Source of the DNA: Methylobacterium mesophilicum
Lineage (GTDB): Bacteria; Pseudomonadota; Alphaproteobacteria; Rhizobiales; Beijerinckiaceae
Reading direction: 5' to 3'
Length of the DNA stretch: 64,000 nucleotides
NCBI RefSeq assembly: GCF_022179445.1
Contig: NZ_BPQU01000003.1
Coordinates: 62,001-126,000, forward strand
Below are positions 53,943 through 62,732 of this stretch, one piece after another; position 1 is the stretch's first letter; every line of letters starts with the position of its first letter. The notes under the pieces are model-generated. The model was not told the DNA's origin and ran no database searches. It was given only the letters and a program-made list of their open reading frames with translations. Made by a program: the position numbers and the translations under genes.

Positions 53943-55259
53943 TCAAGCCGTCGGCCGTTGCCGCAGGACCGGAAGGATCGCCGCCAGCAGGAACTGATGC
54001 ATCCCGTGATTCATGAATAGCGGGCACTCGAAGCAGATGAAGACGACGAGCTGCGCGAGGAACAGGATCGGCCAGGCTTCGACATAGCCCGGCGACCGGG
54101 CGAAGTGCGAGATGACGCGGCGCGCCGTATCGAGCAAGACGCCCGTGAAGATGATCAGGCCGACGACGCCGAATGCCACCGCAACGTCGATGAAGTTGTT
54201 GTGGAAGAACCAGAGCTTCTGCTTCGTGGTGAAGTGGAGGTAGGGCGCCGTCGTGATCGGACTTTCCCAGTAGGCCTTGTAGCCGATCCCGACGAGGGGC
54301 TCCCGCCAGAACTGATCGATGCCGAACTGCCAGAGGATCGTGCGGCCGGTGAGCGTCGTGTCCTTGCCGAGGTCGGAGAGCAGGCTGGCCGAGAGGTCCG
54401 CCCCGTAGGTCGCGGCGACCAGGATGCCGATGCCGGCGAGCGCGATGGCGATCCCGAGGCAGAAGCCGGTCACCAGGTTCCCCTGTCGCCACGCCGTGAC
54501 CACGCAGAGCGGGGAGAGCCCCACGGCGCCGGCCACCAAGGCAGTAGCGGAATGGGACGAGACGAGGAGCAGCACGGCGCCCAGGAAGGCCGCCCCTGTC
54601 AGGAGTCGGTGCCAGCCCTGGAGGAACAGGGAGGCGGCGCAGAGGAGCTGGAGGCTCATCAGGCTCCCGAGCACGTTCTTGTGCGAGTAGATCCCGGACC
54701 ATTCCCCGCTGAGGCCGCGCGTCATGCCGGGGGCGGCAACGCCCAGCACCACCGACAGGATCTGCCCGCCCAAAAGCCCGAGGAAGACGATTCTGACGAC
54801 GCCCGAAAGCCCCATCGTGGCGCGCATCGCGATCCCCGCCACGATCGTGGCGAGCAGCTGGAGGCCGTGATAGGCCGAGATGTCCGGGGTCAGCGACCAA
54901 GCCGCCGACATCACGGCGAGCGCCGGCCAGAGCAGGATGACGGGCCGGCTGCCGAACAGCGTGCTGGCGAGATCGCGCCGCAAGACCAGGAAGGCGAGCG
55001 CGGCCAGATCGGCGCCCAGCCAGACCGCCTTATCCAGACCCGGGAGCTTGACCTGCTCCCCGCTGATCGGCGCGAGCAGGATCAGCAGGACCCAGAGTAT
55101 CGCGGCCGGCTTGAGCCGTGGCAGACCGTGCGCGCCGAGCCTGCGGCGCGACGGGCGGGCGGCATGCCACGCACCATGCTCATCGAGCCCGCCGGTTGGA
55201 GGCCAGGCCGGTCCGGTCTCGTCCGGTCCGAAACCCGCCATGTCTCGACGAAACGCCAT
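53943..55259 (-). CDS. O-antigen ligase/polymerase (Wzy/WaaL-like) family protein
   Basis: A 438-residue inner-membrane protein with about twelve hydrophobic segments. Two family hallmarks are present: GIYSHKNVLGSLMSLQ (His193) and LWFFHNNFIDVAVAFGVVG (His353) after the long periplasmic loop, plus TLTGRTILW. These occur in WaaL, Wzy and ExoQ, which join or polymerise polysaccharide repeat units at the periplasmic face. The downstream GT25 gene agrees with a surface-glycan role. Start ATG 55259 has GAGG before it; the frame is open further upstream but lacks membrane character. Confidence 0.8.
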   Translation of the reverse strand: MAFRRDMAGFGPDETGPAWPPTGGLDEHGAWHAARPSRRRLGAHGLPRLKPAAILWVLLILLAPISGEQVKLPGLDKAVWLGADLAALAFLVLRRDLASTLFGSRPVILLWPALAVMSAAWSLTPDISAYHGLQLLATIVAGIAMRATMGLSGVVRIVFLGLLGGQILSVVLGVAAPGMTRGLSGEWSGIYSHKNVLGSLMSLQLLCAASLFLQGWHRLLTGAAFLGAVLLLVSSHSATALVAGAVGLSPLCVVTAWRQGNLVTGFCLGIAIALAGIGILVAATYGADLSASLLSDLGKDTTLTGRTILWQFGIDQFWREPLVGIGYKAYWESPITTAPYLHFTTKQKLWFFHNNFIDVAVAFGVVGLIIFTGVLLDTARRVISHFARSPGYVEAWPILFLAQLVVFICFECPLFMNHGMHQFLLAAILPVLRQRPTA

Positions 55260-55632
55260 CGCCCTCAGCCTTCGACGTCCCAGGCGCTCCGCGCCGACGC
55301 TCGGCCGAGGCTCCCGACGGCTTCGCTTGAAGGCGAACTGCCGGCCGGTCCAATACCGCCAAACGAGGTAGGCCGTTCCAGCCGGCCCCGCGCTGCGCGC
55401 CGAAGATAGGGAGGCGCCCCGAATTTGGGACGGACGGATGCACGCCGCCGTGGTCGGTGTGGACCGACTCCACCCTGCTCGCCAGCGTCGGTGCGATCGG
55501 CGGGTGGGACCGACCAGTGAATCAAACCGAGCCCCGGCCAGGATCCCGGTTCCGCCATTGACGAAAGCACGCCCGCACAATAGATGATGACAATCATTTT
55601 TGTGAAGGATCGGATCGATGTGGAGGCGGGCC
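55260..55632. other. Divergent regulatory region, glycan gene and RND efflux operon
   Basis: 373 bases with no supported gene. The plus-strand end contains an AT-rich patch with the TAGATGAT motif described separately, likely part of the efflux operon promoter. Confidence 0.45.
55581..55600. promoter_or_regulatory. Candidate TetR operator upstream of RND efflux operon
   Basis: TAGATG at 55581-55586, eight bases, then CATTTT at 55595-55600. The left arm and the CAT of the right arm match the perfect palindrome upstream of the tetR gene with the same eight-base spacing. It stands 52 bases before the adaptor start. Confidence 0.4.
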
Positions 55633-56718
55633 ATGGACGTGAGATGGATGCTCGCGCTTTCCGCATCGGCGCTGGTGGGCTGCTCGCCGGCCGAGACTGC
55701 CGTGCCTCAGGAACCTCCGCTGGTGCAGACCGTCGAGGTCGCCCCGGGAACGAAGGGGGTCGTGCGCTACACCGGCGTCGTCCGGGCCCGCACGGAGAGC
55801 AATCTCGGTTTCCGGGTCGGCGGCAAGATCTTCGAGCGCCTCGTCGACCCGGGGGATCACGTCCGGCTCGGGCAGCCCCTGATGCGTCTCGACCGGACCG
55901 ACTTCACCCTGGCGCTCAACGCGGCGCGGGCGTCCGTCGAGGCCGCGCGCGCCCAGATGATCAAGGCCAAGGCCGACGAGGAGCGCAGCCGCAAGCTGGT
56001 CGGCGACGGCTGGACCTCGAAGCAGACCTACGATCAGAACAAGGCGGCGGCGGATGCCGCCATCGCCCAGTTCGCCAACGCCGAGGCCCAGGCGAGCCAG
56101 GTCTCCAACCAGGCCGGCTACTCCGAACTCCAGGCGGATGCCGATGGCGTCGTCATGGAGGTTCCGACCGAACCCGGTCAGGTGGTCGCCGCCGGCCAGA
56201 CCGTCGTCAAGCTGGCGCGCGATGGTGCCCGCGAGGCGGAGGTGTTCCTGCCGGAGGCGAGCCGCCACCTGGCACGGGGCACCGCCTCGGCGACGCTCTA
56301 CGCCGAGGGCGAGACGACCTATCCGGCGCGGCTGCGCGAACTGTCGGCCACCGCCGACGCGGCCACCCGGACTTACCGGGCGCGCTACATCCTGTCCGGC
56401 GGCGGCGAGGATGCGCCGCTGGGCGCGACCGTGACGCTCCGGCTCAAGCCGGCGGAAACCGGACGTTCCGCATCGGTCGAGGTGCCTCTCGGGGCCCTGT
56501 TCGACCTGGGGCAGGGCTCGGCCGTCTGGAAGTTCGATGCCGGCACGAAGACGGTTTCCGCCCAACCGGTCTCTGTCGCCCGCATGTCCGAGGAAGATGC
56601 CGAGGTCGTGTCCGGCCTCAGCCCCGGCGACCGCATCGTGTCGCTCGGCGCGCATCTCCTGAAGGCCGGAGAGACCGTGCGCCAAGCGCCCCCGAGCCTG
56701 ACGGGAGTCGCCCGATGA
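55633..56718 (+). CDS. RND efflux periplasmic adaptor (HlyD/MFP family) lipoprotein
   Basis: A 361-residue adaptor. A short signal with lipobox-like SALVGC (Cys17) anchors it to the inner membrane. The biotinyl-lipoyl half ESNLGFRVGGKIFERLVDPG and VRLGQPLMRLD is followed by an alpha-hairpin (about residues 85-145) and the second lipoyl half LQADADGVVMEVPTEPGQVV. It bridges the inner-membrane pump to an outer-membrane channel. The ATG at 55633 has GGAGG six bases before it; an ATG at 55618 would add five residues. Its stop overlaps the pump start by ATGA. No outer-membrane channel gene is nearby. Confidence 0.9.
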   Translation: MDVRWMLALSASALVGCSPAETAVPQEPPLVQTVEVAPGTKGVVRYTGVVRARTESNLGFRVGGKIFERLVDPGDHVRLGQPLMRLDRTDFTLALNAARASVEAARAQMIKAKADEERSRKLVGDGWTSKQTYDQNKAAADAAIAQFANAEAQASQVSNQAGYSELQADADGVVMEVPTEPGQVVAAGQTVVKLARDGAREAEVFLPEASRHLARGTASATLYAEGETTYPARLRELSATADAATRTYRARYILSGGGEDAPLGATVTLRLKPAETGRSASVEVPLGALFDLGQGSAVWKFDAGTKTVSAQPVSVARMSEEDAEVVSGLSPGDRIVSLGAHLLKAGETVRQAPPSLTGVAR

Positions 56719-59700
56719 CCGGCTTCAACCTCTCAGCCCTGGCGGTCCGCGAGCGGGCCGTCACGCTCTTCCTCATCATCGCGGTGACGGCCGCCGGCTT
56801 CTTCGCTTTCCAGAAGCTCGGCCGCGCCGAGGATCCGGCCTTCACGGTCAAGACGATGGCCGTCTCGGCCTCATGGCCCGGCGCCACCACCGACGAGATG
56901 CAGCGGCAGGTGGCCGACCCCCTGGAGAAGCGCCTGCAGGAACTCGTCTACTACGACCGCGTCGAGACCACGGTTCGGCCGGGCCTCATGCTGATGAAGG
57001 TCTACTTCAAGGACAGCATGCCGCCGGCCAAGCTCCAGTCGGAGTTCTATCAGGCCCGCAAGAAGCTGTCCGACCAGGCGTCCACCCTGCCGCGTGGTGT
57101 GATGGGGCCGCTGTTCAACGACGAGTTCTCGGACGTCTACTTCGCGCTCTACGCCCTCCAGGCCCAGGGTCTGCCGCACCGGAACCTCGTGCTGAAGGCC
57201 GAAGATCTGCGCCAGCGCCTGCTGCGGGTGCCGGGGATCGAGAAGATCAACATCCTGGGCGAGCAGGCGCAGAAGATCTTCGTCGAGATCTCCTATCAGC
57301 GCCTCGCGACGCTCGGCATCACTGGCCAGCAGCTCCTGACCGCTCTGGCCAACCAGAACGACGTGACCCCGGCAGGCTTCGTCGAGACCGCCGGACCCCG
57401 GGTCTACCTGCGCCTCGACGGTGCCATCGACAGCTTGGACGTCCTGCGAAACCTGCCCGTGAGTGCGGGCGACCGCAGCCTCAAGCTCGGCGACATCGCC
57501 GAGGTGAAACGCGGCTACGAGGATCCGAAGGTCTTCGCGATCCGCAACGACGGCGAACCGGCCCTGATGCTCGGCCTCGTGATGAAGCCCGGCTTCAACG
57601 GGTTGCAGCTCGGCGAAGCGTTGAACGCCGAGGAGGTGGCGATCCACCACGCGTTGCCGACAGGCATCACGTTCACGAAGATCACCGACCAGGCCAAGGT
57701 GATCGACGAGGCCATCCACGAGTTCATGGTGAAGTTCTTCACGGCGCTGTCCGTGGTCATCGTGGTCAGCCTCGTCGCCCTCGGGTTCAGGGTCGGCATC
57801 GTCGTGGCGCTCGCCGTTCCGATCACACTCGCGGCCGTGTTCGTGGTGATGATGGTCACCGGGCGGGATTTCGACCGCATCACCCTCGGGGCTCTGATCA
57901 TCTCGCTCGGCCTGCTCGTGGACGACGCCATCATCGCCATCGAGATGATGGTGGTGCGCATGGAGGAGGGCGCCGACCGCATCGAGGCGGCCACCCATGC
58001 CTGGAGCGCCACCGCCGCGCCGATGCTTACCGGCACGCTCGTCACCATCGCGGGGTTCCTGCCCGTGGGCTTCGCCGCCTCCACGGCGGGCGAATACGCC
58101 GGCAACATCTTCTGGGTGGTCGGCTTCTCGCTGATCATCTCGTGGATCGTGGCCGTGACCTTCACGCCCTATCTCGGCGTCAAGCTCCTGCCCAATATCA
58201 AGACGGTGGAAGGCGGCCACGCGGCAATCTACGCCACGAGGAACTACCAGCGCCTGCGTCGGATCGTGCGGGCCTCCGTCGATCACAAGTGGATGGCGGC
58301 CGGCATCACCGTGGCGCTGTTCGCGGTGGCGGTGGTCGGCATGGGCAAGGTCGAGAAGCAGTTCTTCCCCAACTCGGAGCGCCCGGAACTCATCGTCGAG
58401 GTGACCCTGCCGACGGGCGCGGCCTTCGCGACCACCGAGGCCAGCGTGAAGAAGGTCGAGGCGGCCGTGCGTCAGCTGCCCGAGGCGCGCGAGATCACCA
58501 GCTACATCGGCCAGGGCATGCCCCGCTTCGTGCTGTCCTTCGACCCGGAGCTGCCCGACCCCGCCTTCGCGCAGATCGTGGTGCAGACCGCCGACGCCGC
58601 AGCCCGTGACGCCCTTCGGCTCAAGGTCCGCAAGCTCGTGAGCGACGGCCTCTTCCCCGAGGCGCGCGTGCGCGTGCTGCAGATCGTGTTCGGGCCGCCC
58701 ATCCGCTTTCCGGTCGCCTTCCGCGTGGTGGGGCCGGATCTCGACGTCATCCGCGGCATCGCGGCCGAGGTCGCCGAGGCCATGGCCTCCAACCCGAACA
58801 TGCGGCTCGTGCACCTGGACTGGGGTGACAAGACCCCGAGCCTGCACCTCGTCCTCGACCAGGAGCGCCTGCGCCTGATCGGCCTGACCCCGAAGGAGGC
58901 TGGCCAGCAACTGCAGAGCTACCTCAACGGGACGCCCGCGACCCAGGTCCGCGAGAACCTGCGCTCCGTCGACGTGCTCCTGCGCAGCCCCGGCCCGGAG
59001 CGTCGCTCGCTCGGCGAGATCGGCGACCTCACGCTGGCCACCCATGACGGGCGCCAGGTGCCACTGTCCCAGGTGGCGCATCTGGAGAGCCGCAACGAGG
59101 ATGCGGTGCTCAAGCGCTACAATCGCGAGACCTACATCCGGGTGCAGGGCGACGTGCTCGACGGCAAGCAGCCGCCGGACATCCACGCGCAGGTGCTGCC
59201 GCTCCTCGACCCGATCAAGGCGAAGCTGCCGCCGGGCTACCGGATCGACACGGCCGGTGCCGTGGAGGAGAGCGCGAAGGCGATGAACGCACTGGTGGCG
59301 GTCTTCCCCCTGATGCTGATCGTGACGCTGACGGTCATCATGCTGCAGGTCCGGTCGTTCTCGACCATGTTCATGGTGTTCGCGACCGCGCCGCTGGGTC
59401 TCGTCGGGGCGGTGCCCACGCTGTTGATCTTCCAGCAGCCCTTCGGGTTCAACGCGATCCTGGGATTGATCGCGTTGTCGGGGATCCTGATGCGCAATAC
59501 GCTGATCCTGGTGGATCAAATCCATCACGACCGGGCCTCCGGCCTATCGGACTACGAGGCTATCGTGGAATCCACCGTGCGGCGGGCGCGGCCCGTGATC
59601 CTCACGGCGGCTGCCGCGATGCTGGCCTTCATCCCGCTGACGCACTCGGTGTTCTGGGGGGCGCTCGCCTACGTCCTGATCGGCGGCGTCGGCGTAGGCA

Positions 59701-59822
59701 CGCTCCTGACGCTGCTGTTCCTGCCGGCGCTCTACGCCCTGTGGTTCCGGGTGGCCCGGGAACCCCGCACGGACAGCGCCGCCGCCGGCTCCGGCGCATT
59801 GCCGATCCGGTCCGAGGCGTAG
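56715..59822 (+). CDS. RND family efflux pump permease (AcrB-like)
   Basis: A 1035-residue, twelve-span proton-driven transporter. The hydrophobic segment after RERAVTLFLIIAV begins TM1. The proton relay is LGLLVDDAIIAIE (Asp403, Asp404), and the second half begins near DHKWMAAGITVALFAVAV and ends GILMRNTLILVDQIHHDR and GVGTLLTLLFLPALYALW. Two large periplasmic porter domains lie between. By sequence this is the CusA/AcrB superfamily, hydrophobe-efflux side, without the Met-rich metal sites of CusA. Coupled to the adaptor gene by ATGA; a tetR gene follows. Confidence 0.93.
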   Translation: MTGFNLSALAVRERAVTLFLIIAVTAAGFFAFQKLGRAEDPAFTVKTMAVSASWPGATTDEMQRQVADPLEKRLQELVYYDRVETTVRPGLMLMKVYFKDSMPPAKLQSEFYQARKKLSDQASTLPRGVMGPLFNDEFSDVYFALYALQAQGLPHRNLVLKAEDLRQRLLRVPGIEKINILGEQAQKIFVEISYQRLATLGITGQQLLTALANQNDVTPAGFVETAGPRVYLRLDGAIDSLDVLRNLPVSAGDRSLKLGDIAEVKRGYEDPKVFAIRNDGEPALMLGLVMKPGFNGLQLGEALNAEEVAIHHALPTGITFTKITDQAKVIDEAIHEFMVKFFTALSVVIVVSLVALGFRVGIVVALAVPITLAAVFVVMMVTGRDFDRITLGALIISLGLLVDDAIIAIEMMVVRMEEGADRIEAATHAWSATAAPMLTGTLVTIAGFLPVGFAASTAGEYAGNIFWVVGFSLIISWIVAVTFTPYLGVKLLPNIKTVEGGHAAIYATRNYQRLRRIVRASVDHKWMAAGITVALFAVAVVGMGKVEKQFFPNSERPELIVEVTLPTGAAFATTEASVKKVEAAVRQLPEAREITSYIGQGMPRFVLSFDPELPDPAFAQIVVQTADAAARDALRLKVRKLVSDGLFPEARVRVLQIVFGPPIRFPVAFRVVGPDLDVIRGIAAEVAEAMASNPNMRLVHLDWGDKTPSLHLVLDQERLRLIGLTPKEAGQQLQSYLNGTPATQVRENLRSVDVLLRSPGPERRSLGEIGDLTLATHDGRQVPLSQVAHLESRNEDAVLKRYNRETYIRVQGDVLDGKQPPDIHAQVLPLLDPIKAKLPPGYRIDTAGAVEESAKAMNALVAVFPLMLIVTLTVIMLQVRSFSTMFMVFATAPLGLVGAVPTLLIFQQPFGFNAILGLIALSGILMRNTLILVDQIHHDRASGLSDYEAIVESTVRRARPVILTAAAAMLAFIPLTHSVFWGALAYVLIGGVGVGTLLTLLFLPALYALWFRVAREPRTDSAAAGSGALPIRSEA

Positions 59823-59947
59823 CCCGGACTTCGCGGACCGCGCGTTCTGCATCGAAGGCGCGGTCGATCGAAATTCTCGATCCGCGTCGTCGGGCGCGCC
59901 GCTCGGTTGCCGGACCCCATCGACGGGTAACCGGTCACGCCCTTTTT

Positions 59948-59967
59948 TAGATGATCAGACGCATCTA
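59948..59967. promoter_or_regulatory. Perfect palindrome TAGATG-N8-CATCTA upstream of tetR, candidate TetR operator
   Basis: Arms at 59948-59953 and 59962-59967, 32 bases before the tetR start codon. TetR proteins bind palindromes of about this size near their own promoter. A related half-site occurs upstream of the efflux operon. Confidence 0.5.
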
Positions 59968-59999
59968 TATCGGTAGCAGGAACGCCGAAGGATCAGGTC

Positions 60000-60548
60000 A
60001 TGCCCAGAGTTTCCCAAGAGCAGGCCAAGCTCAACCGCCGCCGCGTCGTCGAGGTCGCCGCGGCACTGTTTCGGGAACGGGGCCTCCACGGCGTCGGGGT
60101 GGCCGACATCATGGCGTCGGCCGGCCTGACTCATGGCGGGTTCTACGGTCAGTTCTCCAACAAGGAGGCCCTTGCCGCCGAGGCGTTCGACAGCGCGCGC
60201 GCGGGCTCCAAGGAGCGCCTCGGAAGTCTGGATGACCTCATCGCGAACTACCTGTCCCTCGGGCACGTCCAGACGCCCGGTAAAGGCTGTCCGCTCGCGG
60301 CCCTGGCGAACGACGTCGCGCGCGAGCCGATCGGCAGCCCCGTCCGGGCCCGGTTCACCGACGGCGTCCGGTATTTGGCCGACATCCTCGCCGGCCTGAC
60401 GCCCATGGCAGCCAAGGAGCGCCGTAGGCAACGGTCCCTGGCGACGCTGTCGACGATCGTCGGCGCCGTCGTGTTGGCGCGGGCGGTCGACGACGAGGCT
60501 CTCGCGAGCGAACTGATCCAGGCGGCGCAGTCTGCCGTCACCGGATGA
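60000..60548 (+). CDS. TetR-family transcriptional regulator
   Basis: A 182-residue repressor. The N-terminal HTH lies in RRRVVEVAAALFRERGLHGV and DIMASAGLTHGGFYGQFSNKEAL (about residues 14-57), typical of the AcrR/TetR group. The C-terminal ligand domain has KGCPLAALANDVAREP, a pattern common in regulators of redox or efflux genes. Its position directly behind the RND operon and the shared palindrome make it the probable repressor of the pump. AAGGA precedes the ATG at 60000. Confidence 0.9.
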   Translation: MPRVSQEQAKLNRRRVVEVAAALFRERGLHGVGVADIMASAGLTHGGFYGQFSNKEALAAEAFDSARAGSKERLGSLDDLIANYLSLGHVQTPGKGCPLAALANDVAREPIGSPVRARFTDGVRYLADILAGLTPMAAKERRRQRSLATLSTIVGAVVLARAVDDEALASELIQAAQSAVTG

Positions 60549-60687
60549 CGTCCACCAGGCCGGCACGGCCCGCATCTCCCGCACGTGCGTCCTCTTCGCC
60601 TGAACGCGCGACCGTACCGCTCCTGCCGGGATCCGCATGTGCCGTGCGCCGTCCGCGGCATACCCAGAACTCCGCGAGAGGATGAAG

Positions 60688-61977
60688 ATGCGCGAACGGA
60701 TCGTGGTCACGGGAATGGGCGTCGTCTCCCCGCTCGGCTGCAGCGTCGAAGGAATGTGGCGCCGGCTCGTCGCATCGGAATCCGGCTTGCGGCGCTTGCC
60801 GGACGACCTCGTCCCCGACATCGATGCGAAGGTTGCCGGGCTCGTGCCGTCCCGGGATGAGGATCCGGACGGGTTCGATCCGGGCGCCCTCATCCCGGTC
60901 AAGGACCTCCGCAAGATGGACCGGTTCATCCAGTTCACGCTGACGGCCGCGGAACAGGCGCTTCGGCAGTCGGGCTGGAAACCCTCCAGCGAGCGGGAGC
61001 GGGTCCGCACCGCGACCATCGTGGCCTCCGGCATCGGGGGCTTCCAGACCATTACGGACGCCGTGGAGACCGTGCGCACCCGCGGTGCGCAGCGCCTGTC
61101 GCCGTTCACGGTGCCGGCCTTCCTGGTCAACCTGGCCGCCGGCCATGTCTCCATCCGCTACGGCTTCAAGGGACCGCTCGGGGCTCCCGTCACCGCCTGC
61201 GCGGCGAGTGTCCAAGCCATCGGAGATGCCATGCGCCTCATTCGCGCCGGCGAGGCCGATGTCGTCGTCTGCGGCGGTGCCGAAGCTTGCGTCACACGCG
61301 TCGCGCTCGGCGGCTTCGCCGCCGCGCGCAGCCTCTCGACGGCCTTCAACGACACGCCAGCCACAGCGTCGCGGCCGTTCGACCGAAGCCGCGACGGCTT
61401 CGTCATGGGCGAGGGCGCCGGCATCCTCGTGCTGGAAACGCTGACGCACGCGCAGGCGCGTGGCGCGGTCCCGCTGGCCGAACTGGTCGGGTACGGCACA
61501 AGCGCCGACGCCTACCACCTCACCGCCGGCCCCGCGGATGGCAGCGGCGCCCGCCAGGCGATCACCACGGCCCTGGCCATGGCAGGGTTGGAGCCCGCCG
61601 CCATCGGCTACGTCAACGCGCACGCGACCGCGACATCGGTCGGCGATTCGGGGGAGCTGGCGGCACTCAGGTCCGTCTTCGCCGAGGACGGACCGGCCAT
61701 TTCCTCGACGAAGTCCGCGACCGGTCACCTCCTCGGTGCCGCCGGCGGGCTGGAGGCGATCATCACGGTGCAGGCATTGCGCGAAGGAATCTTGCCGCCC
61801 ACCCTCAATCTGACCGATCCCGACGAGGGCGCGACAGGCCTGGATCTCATCGGACCGGAGGCTCGGCACACCACCGTGGACTACGCGCTCTCGAACGGTT
61901 TCGGGTTCGGTGGCGTGAACGCCAGCATCATCCTCAAGCGGATGAGCGCCGTTCGGGAGTTGACGTCCGGATACTGA
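60688..61977 (+). CDS. Beta-ketoacyl-ACP synthase II (FabF-like), orphan
   Basis: A 429-residue condensing enzyme. The catalytic triad is present: Cys171 in VTACAASVQAIG, His311 in VNAHATATSVGD and His346 in STKSATGHLLGAAG. The Gly-rich SNGFGFGGVNASIIL closes the fold. It would elongate acyl-ACP with malonyl-ACP. No fabG, acpP or fabZ lies nearby, so it is an extra copy. The start is ATG 60688, six bases after GAGAGG. An ATG at 60682 abuts that site. The proximity to an efflux pump and TetR regulator may indicate a lipid-modification role, unproven. Confidence 0.9.
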   Translation: MRERIVVTGMGVVSPLGCSVEGMWRRLVASESGLRRLPDDLVPDIDAKVAGLVPSRDEDPDGFDPGALIPVKDLRKMDRFIQFTLTAAEQALRQSGWKPSSERERVRTATIVASGIGGFQTITDAVETVRTRGAQRLSPFTVPAFLVNLAAGHVSIRYGFKGPLGAPVTACAASVQAIGDAMRLIRAGEADVVVCGGAEACVTRVALGGFAAARSLSTAFNDTPATASRPFDRSRDGFVMGEGAGILVLETLTHAQARGAVPLAELVGYGTSADAYHLTAGPADGSGARQAITTALAMAGLEPAAIGYVNAHATATSVGDSGELAALRSVFAEDGPAISSTKSATGHLLGAAGGLEAIITVQALREGILPPTLNLTDPDEGATGLDLIGPEARHTTVDYALSNGFGFGGVNASIILKRMSAVRELTSGY

Positions 61978-62198
61978 TATTTCGAGGAGAGATACCAGGG
62001 TGTTTGGAGCTTACTCCAATCTCAGCTAAATTGAGCCGAGGAATAAGGGGTCTACGATGCTGTGACCGGGGAGCGAGGCACCATGAACAAGGACTTCGTG
62101 TTCCAGCGGTATCGCGCGTAAGTCAGCCCGCGTTGCGCTGCAGGCGGTGGCAAACCTGCACATGTTGTCAAACCGGCTGCTGAGCGCATTCAGGCAAC

Positions 62199-62229
62199 GA
62201 AAAACCCGCCAAGTCACTGACCGGGCGGG
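62199..62229 (-). terminator. Rho-independent terminator of tRNA-Gln
   Basis: Read on the minus strand, arms CCCGCC (62229-62224) and GGCGGG (62210-62205) form a stem followed by a T5 tract (62204-62200). It begins 11 bases after the tRNA 3' end. Confidence 0.65.
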
Positions 62230-62239
62230 CTGAATTCGA

Positions 62240-62313
62240 TGGCTGGGGGACCTGGATTCGAACCAGGACTAGAGGAGTCAGAGTCCACCGTTCTACCGTT
62301 AAACTATCCCCCA
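62240..62313 (-). tRNA. tRNA-Gln (anticodon CUG)
   Basis: A 74-nt tRNA gene on the minus strand with an encoded CCA. Acceptor arms TGGGGGA and TCCCCCA pair perfectly. The T-loop GGTTCGAATCC is present, and the anticodon loop reads CTCTGAC, giving anticodon CUG for codon CAG. A rho-independent hairpin follows at the 3' end. Confidence 0.93.
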
Positions 62314-62480
62314 TCGCGTCTGTCGGCCCAAGGTCGGCGCAACCGAGCAACGTCCGCGCCGACGTGTCGGCTCAGGCGTGGGCGGTGAGATAGGCGGAAT
62401 GCGGAGACAGGTCAACCGCTCGTTCTGCGGTTGACGCGGCGCCCGGGGCCGCCATAACCGGTGTGCCGCAGGCGCGGCCG

Positions 62481-62570
62481 GGAAGGGTGGCCGAGTGGTT
62501 TAAGGCAGCGGTCTTGAAAACCGCCGTGGGGGCAACTCTACCGTGGGTTCGAATCCCACCCCTTCCGCCA
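62481..62570 (+). tRNA. tRNA-Ser (anticodon UGA)
   Basis: A 90-nt tRNA with a long variable arm (CGTGGGGGCAACTCTACCG), as expected for class II serine tRNA. Acceptor arms GGAAGGG and CCCTTCC pair; the anticodon loop CTTGAAA gives UGA (codons UCA and UCG). CCA is encoded at 62568-62570. Confidence 0.95.
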
Positions 62571-62732
62571 CCGTGCCTGCCTGCGAAGTGGACCCTCGAC
62601 ACCGGACATACGTTGCACTGGCTCGCTCGGCGGATCCGATGTGGTCCGATACGCACGATAAAGCTGTTCAGGGCCGGATTTACGCGGCCTTAACGATGCA
62701 TTCGCAATCTCCGCGCGACGGGAGGGCGCGGA

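Noticed and set aside
56871..59528. Long minus-strand open frame opposite the RND pump
   Set aside because: Shadow of the pump gene. The translation is His/Asp/Arg-rich low complexity without any recognised motif.
62004..62019. Small hairpin TTGGAG-CTTA-CTCCAA after the KAS gene
   Set aside because: A six-bp stem without a T-tract is too weak to call a terminator.
62083..62121. 12-codon frame ATGAACAAGGAC... after the KAS gene
   Set aside because: A GGAG stands upstream, but the frame is too short to call a gene without translation data.
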